64,000 nucleotides of DNA from Vermiculatibacterium agrestimuris (GTDB lineage Bacteria; Bacillota; Clostridia; Oscillospirales; Oscillospiraceae): the NCBI RefSeq assembly GCF_943193085.1, contig NZ_CALPCU010000011.1:8962-72961 (forward strand). The letters run 5' to 3'. How positions within the stretch are numbered: the stretch's first letter is position 1; each line of letters begins with the position of its first letter. Below are positions 29,427 to 38,316 of this stretch, in pieces. The notes beneath the pieces were generated by a model, which had not been told where the DNA came from, searched no databases, and was given only the letters and a program-made list of their open reading frames with translations. A program made the position numbers and the translations under genes.

Positions 29427-31487
29427 ATGGCAAAGGAATTGACCGTGGCCTTTATCGGCAACCCCAACTGCGGCAAGACCACCCTCTTCAACGCCTATAC
29501 CGGGGCCAACCTGAAGGTGGCCAACTGGCCGGGCGTCACTGTGGAGCGGGTGGAGGGAGTCATGAAGGATCACGGGCTGAACATTCGCCTGGTAGATCTG
29601 CCGGGCACCTACTCCCTGACCTCCTACACCATGGAGGAGCAGGTCTCACGGGGGTTCATCCTCTCCGATGAGGTGGATGTGATCATCGACGTGGTGGACG
29701 CCTCGGCCCTGGAGCGAAACCTGTACCTCACCCTCCAGCTTTTGGAGCTGGGCAAGCCGGTGGTGGTGGCCCTCAATATGATGGACATTGTGGAGAAGCG
29801 GGGCATGGAGATCGACCTGCACCGCCTGCCCGAGATGCTGGGCACACCGGTGATCCCCGTCTCCGGCCGGAAGCGGACGGGCCTTGAGGTGCTCATGCAC
29901 GCCGCCGCCCACCACGCCGGTGCGGGCCATCACGACCCCATCATCCACGAGCATGCGTGGCACGGCCACGGCCAAACCGCCCAGAGTCCCAAGCACGAGA
30001 AGTACGCCATGGTCTACGACGAGCTGATGGAGTTCCGCATCGACGCCGTGGAGACCGCCCTCAAGCGGAAGCGGCCGGAGCTGACGCCCGCCCGGTGGTA
30101 CGCCATCAAGATGCTGGAGGGGGACAGGGAGCTGCGGCAGGAATATTCCGTGGACCTGCCCGACCTTTTGGAGGAGAGCTGCGAGACCGAGATCATCAAC
30201 CAGAAATACGATTTCATCGAAGAGATCATGGCGGAGGTGCTGGTCCACCGGGAGGAGAAGGCGGCCAGCACCGAGAAGGCCGACCGGGTGCTGACCCATC
30301 CCATCTGGGGCCTTCCCATCTTCCTGGGCATCATGGCGGTGGTGTTTTTCCTCACCTTCACCCTGGGGGACTTTCTGGCGGCGTACTTCGAGCTGGGGAT
30401 CGGCTGGTTTTCCACCCTCGTGGGGGAGACCCTCTCCCGCTGGGGGGTGGGGGAGCTGCTGGTGGCCCTTATCACCGACGGCATCATCGCCGGGGTGGGG
30501 AGCATCCTGACCCTTCTGCCCAATATCTTCATTCTCTTTTTGGCCCTGGCCTTTTTGGAGGATACGGGCTATATGGCCCGGGTGGCCTATATTATGGACG
30601 GCATTATGGGAAAGATGGGCCTGTCCGGCCGGGCCTTCCTTCCCATGGTGCTGGGCTTCGGCTGTTCGGTGCCCGCCATCATGGCCTCCCGGGCGCTGGA
30701 GAGCCGCCGGGACCGGTTTAAGGTCATGCTGGTGACCCCCTTCATGTCCTGCTCGGCAAGGCTCCCCATCTACATCCTCTTCTCCCAGCTCTTTTTTGAG
30801 CGGTATGCCATGCTGGCGGCCTACTCCATGTATCTCATCGGTATCTTGGTGGCGCTGTTGGTGGCTCTCGTCATCCACACCGCCGAGCGGCGCACCGGCC
30901 GGGCGCGCAACGACCTGCTTATCGAGCTGCCCGAGTACAAGATGCCCTCTGGGCGGACAGTGGCGGTCTACGTGTGGGAGAAGGTGAAGGATTACCTCAC
31001 CAAGGCGGGCACCATCATCTTCGCCGCCTCGGTGATCTTGTGGTTCGTGCTCAACTTCGGCCCCGCCGGCTATACCGCCGCCATGGACGACAGCTTTGCC
31101 AGCCTCATTGGCCGGGCGCTGGCTCCGGTGATGGCCCCGGCGGGACTGGGGTTCTGGCCCGTGGTGGTGGCGCTGATCGCCGGCGTATCCGCCAAGGAGG
31201 TGGTGGTCTCCTCCACCGCCATCCTGTTCCGGGTGAGCAACGTCAACTCCGCCGCCGGGATGGCGGCCGTCCACGCGGGACTGTCCGCCCTGGGCTTCGG
31301 GCCGCTCAACGCTTACTGCATGATGGTCTTCTGCCTGCTCTATGTCCCCTGCGCGGCCACCATCGGAGTCATCCGCCGGGAGTCGGGCAATTGGAAGTGG
31401 ACTGCCTTTTCCGTGTGCTTCCAGGTGGCGGTGGCCTATGGTATGAGCGTCCTGATCTATCAGGTCGGCGGACTGTTTTTGAGATGA
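29427..31487 (+). CDS. feoB: Ferrous iron transporter FeoB with a His-rich insert
   Basis: The 686-residue FeoB has an N-terminal G protein (GNPNCGKTTLFN with Lys17, VDLPGTYSL, NMMD), a helical GDI-like spacer and a membrane channel. The channel repeats carry GFGCSVPAIMASRALESRRD and later AKEVVVSSTAILF. An unusual stretch at residues 158-182 holds nine His in 25 positions (for example HHAGAGHHDPIIHEH), between the G domain and GDI region, and may bind metal. It imports Fe2+ at the inner membrane under anaerobic conditions. Confidence 0.95.
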   Translation: MAKELTVAFIGNPNCGKTTLFNAYTGANLKVANWPGVTVERVEGVMKDHGLNIRLVDLPGTYSLTSYTMEEQVSRGFILSDEVDVIIDVVDASALERNLYLTLQLLELGKPVVVALNMMDIVEKRGMEIDLHRLPEMLGTPVIPVSGRKRTGLEVLMHAAAHHAGAGHHDPIIHEHAWHGHGQTAQSPKHEKYAMVYDELMEFRIDAVETALKRKRPELTPARWYAIKMLEGDRELRQEYSVDLPDLLEESCETEIINQKYDFIEEIMAEVLVHREEKAASTEKADRVLTHPIWGLPIFLGIMAVVFFLTFTLGDFLAAYFELGIGWFSTLVGETLSRWGVGELLVALITDGIIAGVGSILTLLPNIFILFLALAFLEDTGYMARVAYIMDGIMGKMGLSGRAFLPMVLGFGCSVPAIMASRALESRRDRFKVMLVTPFMSCSARLPIYILFSQLFFERYAMLAAYSMYLIGILVALLVALVIHTAERRTGRARNDLLIELPEYKMPSGRTVAVYVWEKVKDYLTKAGTIIFAASVILWFVLNFGPAGYTAAMDDSFASLIGRALAPVMAPAGLGFWPVVVALIAGVSAKEVVVSSTAILFRVSNVNSAAGMAAVHAGLSALGFGPLNAYCMMVFCLLYVPCAATIGVIRRESGNWKWTAFSVCFQVAVAYGMSVLIYQVGGLFLR

Positions 31488-31537
31488 ACAGGGCGGACGC
31501 ATTTGCGCCCGCCCCGGCACGGGAATTGAGGTATGCT

Positions 31538-33907
31538 ATGAAAGACGAATTATTTGAAAAATCCATGCTTACCCTGGAGCTGCCCAAGATCCTGGAGCTG
31601 CTGGCAAACGAGGCGGTGACCGAGGAGGGAAAGGAGCGGTGCCTGGCGCTGCGGCCCTTTATCGACGCCGACGACGTACAGCGTGCCCTCCATGAGACCT
31701 CCGCCGCGGTGGATCTGGTCGCCCTCCGGGGCGCCCCCTATTTCGGCGGGGTGAAGCCGGTGCGCGCCTGTCTCCAGCGGGCGGATATGGGGGGCGCGCT
31801 GAACACCCGGGAGCTGCTGGGGATCGCGGCGGTGCTCCGGTGCGCCAGAGGGTGCATCGAGTATGCCGCCGGGGGGGAGAAGACTCCCATTGATCCGCTT
31901 TTCAAGGGCCTGACAGCCAACCGCTTTCTGGAGGAGCAGATCTCCGGCTCCATCCTCTCCGAGGAGGAGATCGCCGACGCCGCCAGTCCGGAGCTTGCCG
32001 ACATCCGCCGGAAGAAGCGGGCGGCGGCGGGGAAGGTGCGGGACATTTTGCAGAAGCTCATCTCCTCCAACCAGTCCAAATACCTGCAGGAGAACATCAT
32101 CACCCAGCGCAACGGGCGGTATGTGGTGCCGGTCAAGTCCGAGCACAAAAACGACGTGCCCGGCCTGGTTCACGACCTCTCCGCCAGCGGCGGCACCTTC
32201 TTCATCGAGCCTATGGGGGTGGTGAAGGCCAACAATGAGCTGCGGGAGCTGGAGGCCAAGGAGGAGAAGGAGATCGAGCGTATCCTGGCCCAGCTCTCGG
32301 CGGAGTGCGCCGCCCACAGGGAGGACATCGCCCAGGACTACGACCTTATCATCCTGCTGGATGTGGTCTTCGCCAAGGCGGGGCTGTCCCTGCGGATGCG
32401 GGGGATGTCCCCCAGGATCGTGGAGCGGGGTGTCTCCTTTGAAAGCGCCCGCCATCCCCTGCTGGATCGGGACACGGCGGTGCGCAACGATCTGCGCCTG
32501 GGGGAGGACTTCGACACCCTGGTGGTCACCGGCCCCAACACCGGCGGCAAGACGGTGACGCTGAAGACCCTGGGCCTTCTGGTGCTCATGGCCCAGTGCG
32601 GCCTCCACATCCCCGCCGGAGGGGACAGCCATATGCGGGTGTTCCGCCGGGTGCTCTCCGATATCGGAGACGAGCAGTCCATCGCCCAGAGCCTGTCCAC
32701 CTTCTCCTCCCACATGACCAACATTGTGGGGATGCTCGCCGAGGCGGACGAGGACACCCTCATCCTCTTTGACGAGCTGGGGGCGGGCACCGACCCGGTG
32801 GAGGGGGCCGCCCTGGCGGCGGCCGTCATCGAGGAGGCCCGCTCTCTGGGCTGCCTGGTGGCCGCCACCACCCACTACGCCGAGCTGAAGGTCTACGCCA
32901 TGACCACCCCCGGGGTGGAGAACGCCTCCTGCGAGTTTAACGTAGAGACCCTGGCCCCCACCTACAAGCTGCTTATCGGCATCCCCGGCAAGTCCAACGC
33001 CTTTGCCATCTCCCGGCGGTTAGGGCTCCCCGAGCATGTCATCGACGCGGCGGCGGGGCGGGTGAACGCCGAGAACATCCGGTTCGAGGATGTGCTCACC
33101 CAGCTGGATCGCCAGCGGCAGGAGATGGAGAAGGAGAAGGAGGCCGCCCGGCTGCTCCGCCGGGAGACCGAGGAGGCAAAGCAGAAGGCCACCCAGTACC
33201 GGGACGACCTGGAAAAGCAGCGCTCCAAGGCGGTGGAGCGGGCCCAGGCCGAGGCCCGGATCATTCTGGAGGAGGCGCGCCGGGCCGCCGACGAGACCTT
33301 CCAGGAACTGGACGACATGCGGAAAAAGAGCAAACAGGAGCTGGACGCCCAGCGGGTCAACGAGGCCCGCACCGGCCTGCGCCGCCGGCTCAACGCCGCC
33401 GAGGACGCCCTGGGCCAGCGGCCGGAGACGCCTCCGCCGCCCCCCACCCGCCCCGCGGTGAAGGGGGACACGGTGGAGCTGGTGAAGATGCCGGGCACCA
33501 AGGCCGTGGTGCTGGATGTGAAGAAGGATGGCACCCTGCAGCTCCAGGCGGGCATTTTGAAGCTCACCGCCAGCCAGGCCGAGGTGCGGGTGACCCAGGG
33601 GGAGACCGAGCAGTCGGTAAAGCGCATCGTCTCCCGGGCCACCCACCAGCTGCGCTCCCTGGGGGCCTCCCCGGAGGTGGATCTCCGGGGCATGACGGGG
33701 GACGAGGCGGTGGTAGAGCTGGACCGGTTCCTGGATCAGGCCGTCATGGGCAAGCTCCAGGAGGTGCGCATCATCCACGGCAAGGGCACCGGCGCGGTGC
33801 GCGCGGCGGTGCGGGAGCATCTCAAGCGCAGCCGCTATGTCAAGTCCTTCCGTCCCGGCCGCTATGGAGAAGGGGAGGACGGCGTGACCGTCGCGGAGCT
33901 GAAGTGA
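31538..33907 (+). CDS. mutS2: Endonuclease MutS2
   Basis: This 789-residue MutS paralogue suppresses recombination and, in Bacillus, acts on collided ribosomes. Core and lever helices fill the first 300 residues. The ATPase domain has VTGPNTGGKTVTLKTLG, LILFDELGAGTDPVEG and ATTHYAELK. A coiled coil follows (about 510-640), then a KOW-like region. The C-terminal Smr nuclease is VDLRGMTGDEAVVELDRF with IIHGKGTGAV. ATG 31538 follows TTGAGG and gives the family start MKDELFEKSMLTLEL; the long upstream frame inside feoB is rejected. Confidence 0.95.
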   Translation: MKDELFEKSMLTLELPKILELLANEAVTEEGKERCLALRPFIDADDVQRALHETSAAVDLVALRGAPYFGGVKPVRACLQRADMGGALNTRELLGIAAVLRCARGCIEYAAGGEKTPIDPLFKGLTANRFLEEQISGSILSEEEIADAASPELADIRRKKRAAAGKVRDILQKLISSNQSKYLQENIITQRNGRYVVPVKSEHKNDVPGLVHDLSASGGTFFIEPMGVVKANNELRELEAKEEKEIERILAQLSAECAAHREDIAQDYDLIILLDVVFAKAGLSLRMRGMSPRIVERGVSFESARHPLLDRDTAVRNDLRLGEDFDTLVVTGPNTGGKTVTLKTLGLLVLMAQCGLHIPAGGDSHMRVFRRVLSDIGDEQSIAQSLSTFSSHMTNIVGMLAEADEDTLILFDELGAGTDPVEGAALAAAVIEEARSLGCLVAATTHYAELKVYAMTTPGVENASCEFNVETLAPTYKLLIGIPGKSNAFAISRRLGLPEHVIDAAAGRVNAENIRFEDVLTQLDRQRQEMEKEKEAARLLRRETEEAKQKATQYRDDLEKQRSKAVERAQAEARIILEEARRAADETFQELDDMRKKSKQELDAQRVNEARTGLRRRLNAAEDALGQRPETPPPPPTRPAVKGDTVELVKMPGTKAVVLDVKKDGTLQLQAGILKLTASQAEVRVTQGETEQSVKRIVSRATHQLRSLGASPEVDLRGMTGDEAVVELDRFLDQAVMGKLQEVRIIHGKGTGAVRAAVREHLKRSRYVKSFRPGRYGEGEDGVTVAELK

Positions 33908-33980
33908 GAAACCGTGTCCCCGTTGCATCGCCCTGTGGGGTTTTGCATAAGCCGGTGGCTTTTATTTGTGTATTTTGCCG

Positions 33981-34009
33981 TTGACGGCAGGGGATAAATT
34001 TGCTATTCT
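33981..34009 (+). promoter_or_regulatory. Promoter of the HPr gene
   Basis: TTGACG at 33981-33986, 17 bases, TATTCT at 34004-34009 with TGC directly upstream (extended -10). The start falls near 34016, about 30 bases before the ATG at 34047. Confidence 0.75.
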
Positions 34010-34046
34010 ATTACCACAGTACAAGTGTGCTTGGGGGGAAATCGCT

Positions 34047-34310
34047 ATGTATATGAAGGAAGCTACCGTAAACAATCAGGTGGGTCTTCACGCCCGTCCG
34101 GCCACTTTCTTTATCCAGAAGGCCAACGAATTCAAGTGCTCTATCTGGGTGGAGAAGGATGAGCGCCGGGTGAACGCCAAGAGCCTGTTGGGCGTTTTGT
34201 CCCTTGGTATCGTCAAGGGTACCGCCATCAACCTGATCGCCGACGGCGCCGACGAGAAGGAGGCCGTCGAGGCCCTCGTGGAGCTGATCTCCGGCAACTT
34301 TGAGGACTGA
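34047..34310 (+). CDS. ptsH: Phosphocarrier protein HPr
   Basis: The 87-residue HPr has the phospho-acceptor site GLHARPATFF with His15 and the regulatory site NAKSLLGVLSLG with Ser46. It can therefore serve both sugar phosphotransfer and HPr-kinase control with CcpA, and it is not a Crh-type protein. It is monocistronic, with its own promoter and terminator and no ptsI next door. GGGGGGAA lies seven bases before ATG 34047; the longer frame from 33966 covers the promoter and is rejected. Confidence 0.93.
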   Translation: MYMKEATVNNQVGLHARPATFFIQKANEFKCSIWVEKDERRVNAKSLLGVLSLGIVKGTAINLIADGADEKEAVEALVELISGNFED

Positions 34311-34338
34311 GCAAATACCCAACAACGCGCAGAAAAAA

Positions 34339-34363
34339 GCGCCGCGAACGCGGCGCTTTTTTT
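34339..34363 (+). terminator. Intrinsic terminator after ptsH
   Basis: GCGCCGCG (34339-34346) pairs with CGCGGCGC (34349-34356), followed by seven T. A-rich bases on the 5' side extend the stem. Confidence 0.9.
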
Positions 34364-34415
34364 GACGATTGCGCGTCTTTTCGCGCAGAGCCTGGAGAGA
34401 GGGGAGGGGGAAGGC

Positions 34416-35291
34416 GTGGTCTGCAGTCAGTGTCCCAGAAATTGCGGCGCGGCGCGGGGAGAGACCGCCCCGGGCGGCGTGTGCGCCATGCCCCGGCAGG
34501 CGGTGGTGGCCCGGGCGGCCCTCCACCATTGGGAGGAGCCGCCCATTTCCGGCACCCGGGGGGCGGGGACGGTGTTTTTCTCCGGCTGTAACCTGCGGTG
34601 CGTGTTCTGTCAGAACAGCGCCATCAGCCAGGCGGGCTATGGGAAGCCTGTTACGGTGGAGCGGCTTCGGGAGATCTTCCGGGAGCTCGTTGCCCAGGGG
34701 GCCCACAACATCGACCTTGTGACCCCCACCCACTTTACCCATGTGATCCTGGAGGCTTTGGAGGAGCCCCTTCCCGTGCCCGTGGTGTGGAACAGCGGCG
34801 GCTATGAGAAGGTGGAGACCCTGCAAAGGCTGGAGGGGAAGGTGCAGGTCTACCTGCCCGACCTGAAATATTTGGATCCCCAGCGGGCCCGGCGTTACTC
34901 CGCGGCCCCTGATTACCCGGCGGTGGCCGCCGCCGCCATCCGGGAGATGGTTCGCCAGACCGGCCCCTGTGTTTTTGACGGCGACGGGCTTATCCGGCGG
35001 GGGGTCGTCATCCGCCACCTGCTCCTCCCCGGCGGCCTTCCGGAGGCCAGGGCGGTGATGGACTGGGTGGGGGAGACCTTCCCCCGGGGAGAGGTATATT
35101 TTTCCCTCATGAGCCAGTATGTGCCCCTGGGAAGGGCGGGTCAGTACCCGGAGATCGACCGGCGGCTGCGCCGGAGCGAGATCCAAGCCGCCCAGGAATA
35201 TATGGCGGCGCTGGCGCTGCCCGGCTTCACCCAGGACGCCGACTCGGCCACAGGGGAGTATGTTCCCCATTTCGACTTGACAGGAGTGTGA
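34416..35291 (+). CDS. Radical SAM protein of the PflA-like (COG1313) type
   Basis: The 291-residue radical SAM protein has the cluster motif CNLRCVFC (residues about 60-67), preceded by FFSGC. It opens with a second Cys group, CSQCPRNCG, and GGVCAM. This matches the uncharacterised PflA-like COG1313 proteins, which lack a defined partner. No glycyl radical enzyme lies nearby, so activation of pyruvate formate-lyase cannot be claimed. I chose GTG 34416, five bases after GGGGAGGGGG, since the family starts at this Cys motif. The TTG at 34362 lies in the terminator T run. Confidence 0.8.
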   Translation: MVCSQCPRNCGAARGETAPGGVCAMPRQAVVARAALHHWEEPPISGTRGAGTVFFSGCNLRCVFCQNSAISQAGYGKPVTVERLREIFRELVAQGAHNIDLVTPTHFTHVILEALEEPLPVPVVWNSGGYEKVETLQRLEGKVQVYLPDLKYLDPQRARRYSAAPDYPAVAAAAIREMVRQTGPCVFDGDGLIRRGVVIRHLLLPGGLPEARAVMDWVGETFPRGEVYFSLMSQYVPLGRAGQYPEIDRRLRRSEIQAAQEYMAALALPGFTQDADSATGEYVPHFDLTGV

Positions 35292-35295
35292 TACC

Positions 35296-36672
35296 ATGTC
35301 TGTGCTGACAGGACAACAGGAGCGGCTGCGTATCCTGTGGCGTCTGTCCTGGCCGGCCATCATCGAGCAGGTGCTGGGCACCATGGTGAGCTATGTGGAC
35401 GCCGCCATGGTAGGGGTGCTGGGCGCGGTGGGTTCCGCCGCCGTGTCGGTGAACGGCCCGCCCATCTGGCTGCTCAACGGTATTCTGGCCGGAGTGGGCG
35501 TGGGTTACTCGGTCCAGGTCTCCAACGCTGTGGGGGCAAACGCCCCCCAGCGGGTGCGGAAGGTCATCCGGCAGGCCTTTCTGGCGGCGCTGATCTGCGG
35601 CCTTGCGGCCTGCGGGCTCTATGAAGTGCTGGGGGGCTATCTTCCCCGGTGGCTGGGGGCCAAGCCGGAGGTGCTCCCCCACGCCGTCCACTACATCCGC
35701 ATCTACTGCGCCGCCATGCCCTTCAACGCCCTGCTGATTGTCTTCGCGGCGGTGCTGCGGTGTATGGGCAACACCAAGACACCGCTTTTGTTCAATACCG
35801 CCGCCAACCTGGCCAATATGGTGCTGAACTTCTTTCTTATCTATCCCACCCGGGAGTGGAACGGCCTGACCATCCCTGGCGCGGGCTGGGGTGTGGAGGG
35901 AGCGGCGGTGGCCACCGCCGCGTCCATTGTCTGCGCCGGCGTGCCCGCGGCCATCGCCGCCTTCCGTCAGGGACAGTATACCACCTCCCTCCGGGAGGGA
36001 CTGCAGCCGGATAGGATGATCATCTTCCGGGCTGTCCACCTGGGCTTCCCCTCCGCCCTGGAGCGGGCGGTGGTGAACCTGGGGCAGATCGCCATGACAG
36101 GACTGGTGGGACACGCCCTCACCACCGCTGCCCTGGCGGCCAACAACATCGCCACCACCGCCGAGGGGCTGTGTTATCTGCCCGCCTACGGCATCGGCTA
36201 CGCCGCCATCGCGCTGGTGGGACAGGCGGTGGGGGCGGGGAGCAGGGAGGACGCCAAGGCCTACGGAGACCTGACGGCTATTCTGGGCTCCTTTCTGTGT
36301 CTGGTCACCGGCACCGCCCTCTTCCTCTTCGCGACGCCTCTGGCCTCCCTGTTCAACTCCGACGCCCAAGTGGTGGCGGAGGCCGCCCTGGCCCTGCGGG
36401 TGGTGGCCTTTGCCGAGCCCTTCTTCGCCCTGTCCATCATCCTCACAAGCGCCCTGCGGGGGGCGGACGATGTGCGCTTCCCCATGATGGTGGGCCTGGC
36501 GGGAATGTGGTTTATCCGGGTGCCCCTGGCCTGTCTGCTGGTGCTCCGCTTTTCGTGGGGCCTGGCGGGGGTGTGGTTCGCCATGTCCATGGATCTCGTC
36601 CTGCGGGGCGTGCTGTGCGCCTTGCGCTGGCGGAAGGGCAAGTGGGTGGCCCTGTCCGGGCTGGAAGGATAA
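35296..36672 (+). CDS. MATE family efflux transporter (copy 1)
   Basis: The 458-residue multidrug and toxin extrusion protein has twelve hydrophobic segments in two homologous halves. The N-terminal SWPAIIEQVLGTMVSYVDAAMVG and internal IGYAAIALVGQAVGAG are typical of the NorM/DinF superfamily. It would export cationic compounds using Na+ or H+ gradients; substrate unknown. It begins four bases after the radical SAM gene and is probably cotranscribed. A second MATE gene on the minus strand at 60.7-62.1 kb is clearly a different subfamily. Confidence 0.9.
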   Translation: MSVLTGQQERLRILWRLSWPAIIEQVLGTMVSYVDAAMVGVLGAVGSAAVSVNGPPIWLLNGILAGVGVGYSVQVSNAVGANAPQRVRKVIRQAFLAALICGLAACGLYEVLGGYLPRWLGAKPEVLPHAVHYIRIYCAAMPFNALLIVFAAVLRCMGNTKTPLLFNTAANLANMVLNFFLIYPTREWNGLTIPGAGWGVEGAAVATAASIVCAGVPAAIAAFRQGQYTTSLREGLQPDRMIIFRAVHLGFPSALERAVVNLGQIAMTGLVGHALTTAALAANNIATTAEGLCYLPAYGIGYAAIALVGQAVGAGSREDAKAYGDLTAILGSFLCLVTGTALFLFATPLASLFNSDAQVVAEAALALRVVAFAEPFFALSIILTSALRGADDVRFPMMVGLAGMWFIRVPLACLLVLRFSWGLAGVWFAMSMDLVLRGVLCALRWRKGKWVALSGLEG

Positions 36673-36707
36673 AAAAGCTCCGAGCCAAGCGGCTCGGAGC
36701 TTTTTTT
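36671..36707. terminator. Bidirectional terminator between the MATE gene and znuB
   Basis: AGCTCCGAGCC (36676-36686) pairs exactly with GGCTCGGAGCT (36691-36701) around AAGC, with A5 on the left and T6 on the right. It serves the plus-strand MATE operon and the minus-strand zinc operon that ends at 36710. Confidence 0.92.
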
Positions 36708-36709
36708 AT

Positions 36710-37552
36710 TTATTTTCGCCGGAAGATCATGGACAGGGCGAAGTATACCGCCAGATACAGGGTGATGGCCGCCCCGGCGGAGGCGCCGATGTAATAGGAG
36801 GTCATCAGCCCCGCCACGGAGCAGAGCAGAGCGCCCGCCACGGAGAAGAGGTGATACTGCCGGGTGTTCCGGGCCAGGTTTCGGGCGGAGGCGGCGGGGA
36901 GCACCAGCAGGGAGTTGATGACCAGCAGGCCCACCCAGGTCATGGACAGGGTGACCACCACGGCGATGGCGGCGTTCAAGACCGCCTCCTGCCAGAAGAC
37001 CTTCACGCCCCGGCTGTCCGCCAGGGCGGGGTGGAGGGCGGAGAGGAGGAGGGTGTTGTAGGCGCAGACCCACAGCACCAGAATGACCGCCAGGATCCCG
37101 GCCAGCAGGGCGATCTTGGCCGGCTCCACGCTCAGGATATCGCCGATGAGCAGGGCATTGAATTTGGTGAAGGAGCCGCCCCCCAGGGTGGCGATGAAGA
37201 TGCCCAGGGCCACGGCGGTGGAGGAGAAGACCCCGATGACCGTGTCGCTGGCCAGGGCGCTTTTGCGGCGGATGAGGGTGAACAGCAGGGAAAACACCAG
37301 GGCGAAGGCCACCGCGGCCCACATGGGTTCTCCCAGGCCGCACAGGGAGCCGATGGCAATGCCGGTAAAGGCGGAGTGGCCCAGGGCGTCGGAGAAGAAG
37401 CTCATGCGGCTTTGCACCACCATGGTGGAGAGAAGACCGAAGAGGGGGGCGATGACCAGTACGGCCAGCAGGGCGTTTTTCATAAAGAACAGATGTCCCG
37501 GCTGGGCCCACTCAAAGGGGAGCAGAGCCACCAGGGAATACCACAGCGCCAT
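36710..37552 (-). CDS. znuB: Zinc/manganese ABC transporter permease
   Basis: This 280-residue ABC-3 family permease of the ZnuB/MntB type has about eight membrane helices. It shows RMSFFSDALGHSAFTGIAIG and late SMTWVGLLVINSLLVLPAASA. It works with the ATPase and binding protein encoded just upstream on the same strand. AAAGGGGG lies seven bases before the ATG at 37552, whose TGATG overlaps the ATPase stop; a GTG at 37555 is the alternative. It is the last gene of the uptake operon, before the shared terminator. Confidence 0.92.
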   Translation of the reverse strand: MALWYSLVALLPFEWAQPGHLFFMKNALLAVLVIAPLFGLLSTMVVQSRMSFFSDALGHSAFTGIAIGSLCGLGEPMWAAVAFALVFSLLFTLIRRKSALASDTVIGVFSSTAVALGIFIATLGGGSFTKFNALLIGDILSVEPAKIALLAGILAVILVLWVCAYNTLLLSALHPALADSRGVKVFWQEAVLNAAIAVVVTLSMTWVGLLVINSLLVLPAASARNLARNTRQYHLFSVAGALLCSVAGLMTSYYIGASAGAAITLYLAVYFALSMIFRRK

Positions 37553-38316
37553 CACACCGCCCCCTTTCCCAGGCGCAGGCGGAAGACCTGCGCAAAAGCG
37601 GAGGAGGAGAGGACTTCTCCCGGCCCGCCCACGGCCAGAACGGTGTTTTGCAGGAGGATGACCTTGTCGGCAAAGCTCTCCAGTGTGGCGAAATCATGGG
37701 TGGACAGGAGGATGGACAGGTCATACTTGTCCCGCAGCTCGTCCAGCATGTCCAGAAGCTGGCGCTCCCCGTCGATGTCCACCCCGGACAGAGGCTCGTC
37801 CAGGATGAGGATGTGGGGCACCGGCTCCAGGGCCAGGGCCATGAGCACCCGCTGTAGCTCCCCTCCGGACAGGGCGCCGACGCGCTTGTCCATCAGGCCC
37901 TCGGCGTGGGTGCGCTCCAGACACTGGCGCACCCGCTCCCGGAGCTTTTGCGGGATGGGGAGGAACACAGGCCAGTCCGCCACCGCGGCGGCGAAGAAGT
38001 CCAGCACGCTCACCGGATCCCCCCGGTCAAAGGCGGGAGACTGGGGCACATAGCCGATAACGGGGCGGCTCTTCTTACCGTCGGAGCGCTGGAAGCGGAT
38101 GTCGCCGGAGTGGGGCAGCTGCCCCAAAATGGCCTTAAAGAGGGAGGACTTCCCCGCCCCGTTGGGGCCGATGAGGGCGGCGATCTCCCCGCAGTGGAGG
38201 TGGAAGGAGACGTTGTGGAGCAGCTCCGCCTCTCCCACGCTGACCCCCACCTCCTTCAGCTCCAGGCAGCACAGCCCTTCGCAGCCATTACAGTTTTCGT
38301 GCTTGTGAATACTCAT
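37552..38316 (-). CDS. znuC: Zinc/manganese ABC transporter ATPase with a Cys/His-rich N terminus
   Basis: The 254-residue ABC ATPase has Walker A IGPNGAGKSSLFKA, signature LSGGELQRVLMA, Walker B ILILDEPLSGVD and switch STHDF. The N terminus carries HKHENCNGCEGLCCLE, four Cys and two His before the ABC domain, which could bind the transported metal or sense it. The ATG overlaps the stop of znuA (ATGA). The long frame that continues upstream is a shadow of znuA. Confidence 0.92.
   Translation of the reverse strand: MSIHKHENCNGCEGLCCLELKEVGVSVGEAELLHNVSFHLHCGEIAALIGPNGAGKSSLFKAILGQLPHSGDIRFQRSDGKKSRPVIGYVPQSPAFDRGDPVSVLDFFAAAVADWPVFLPIPQKLRERVRQCLERTHAEGLMDKRVGALSGGELQRVLMALALEPVPHILILDEPLSGVDIDGERQLLDMLDELRDKYDLSILLSTHDFATLESFADKVILLQNTVLAVGGPGEVLSSSAFAQVFRLRLGKGAV

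Noticed and set aside
29646..31520. 624-codon minus-strand frame opposite feoB
   Set aside because: Shadow frame with His/Gln/Gly-rich sequence and no recognisable fold; feoB motifs are complete on the plus strand.
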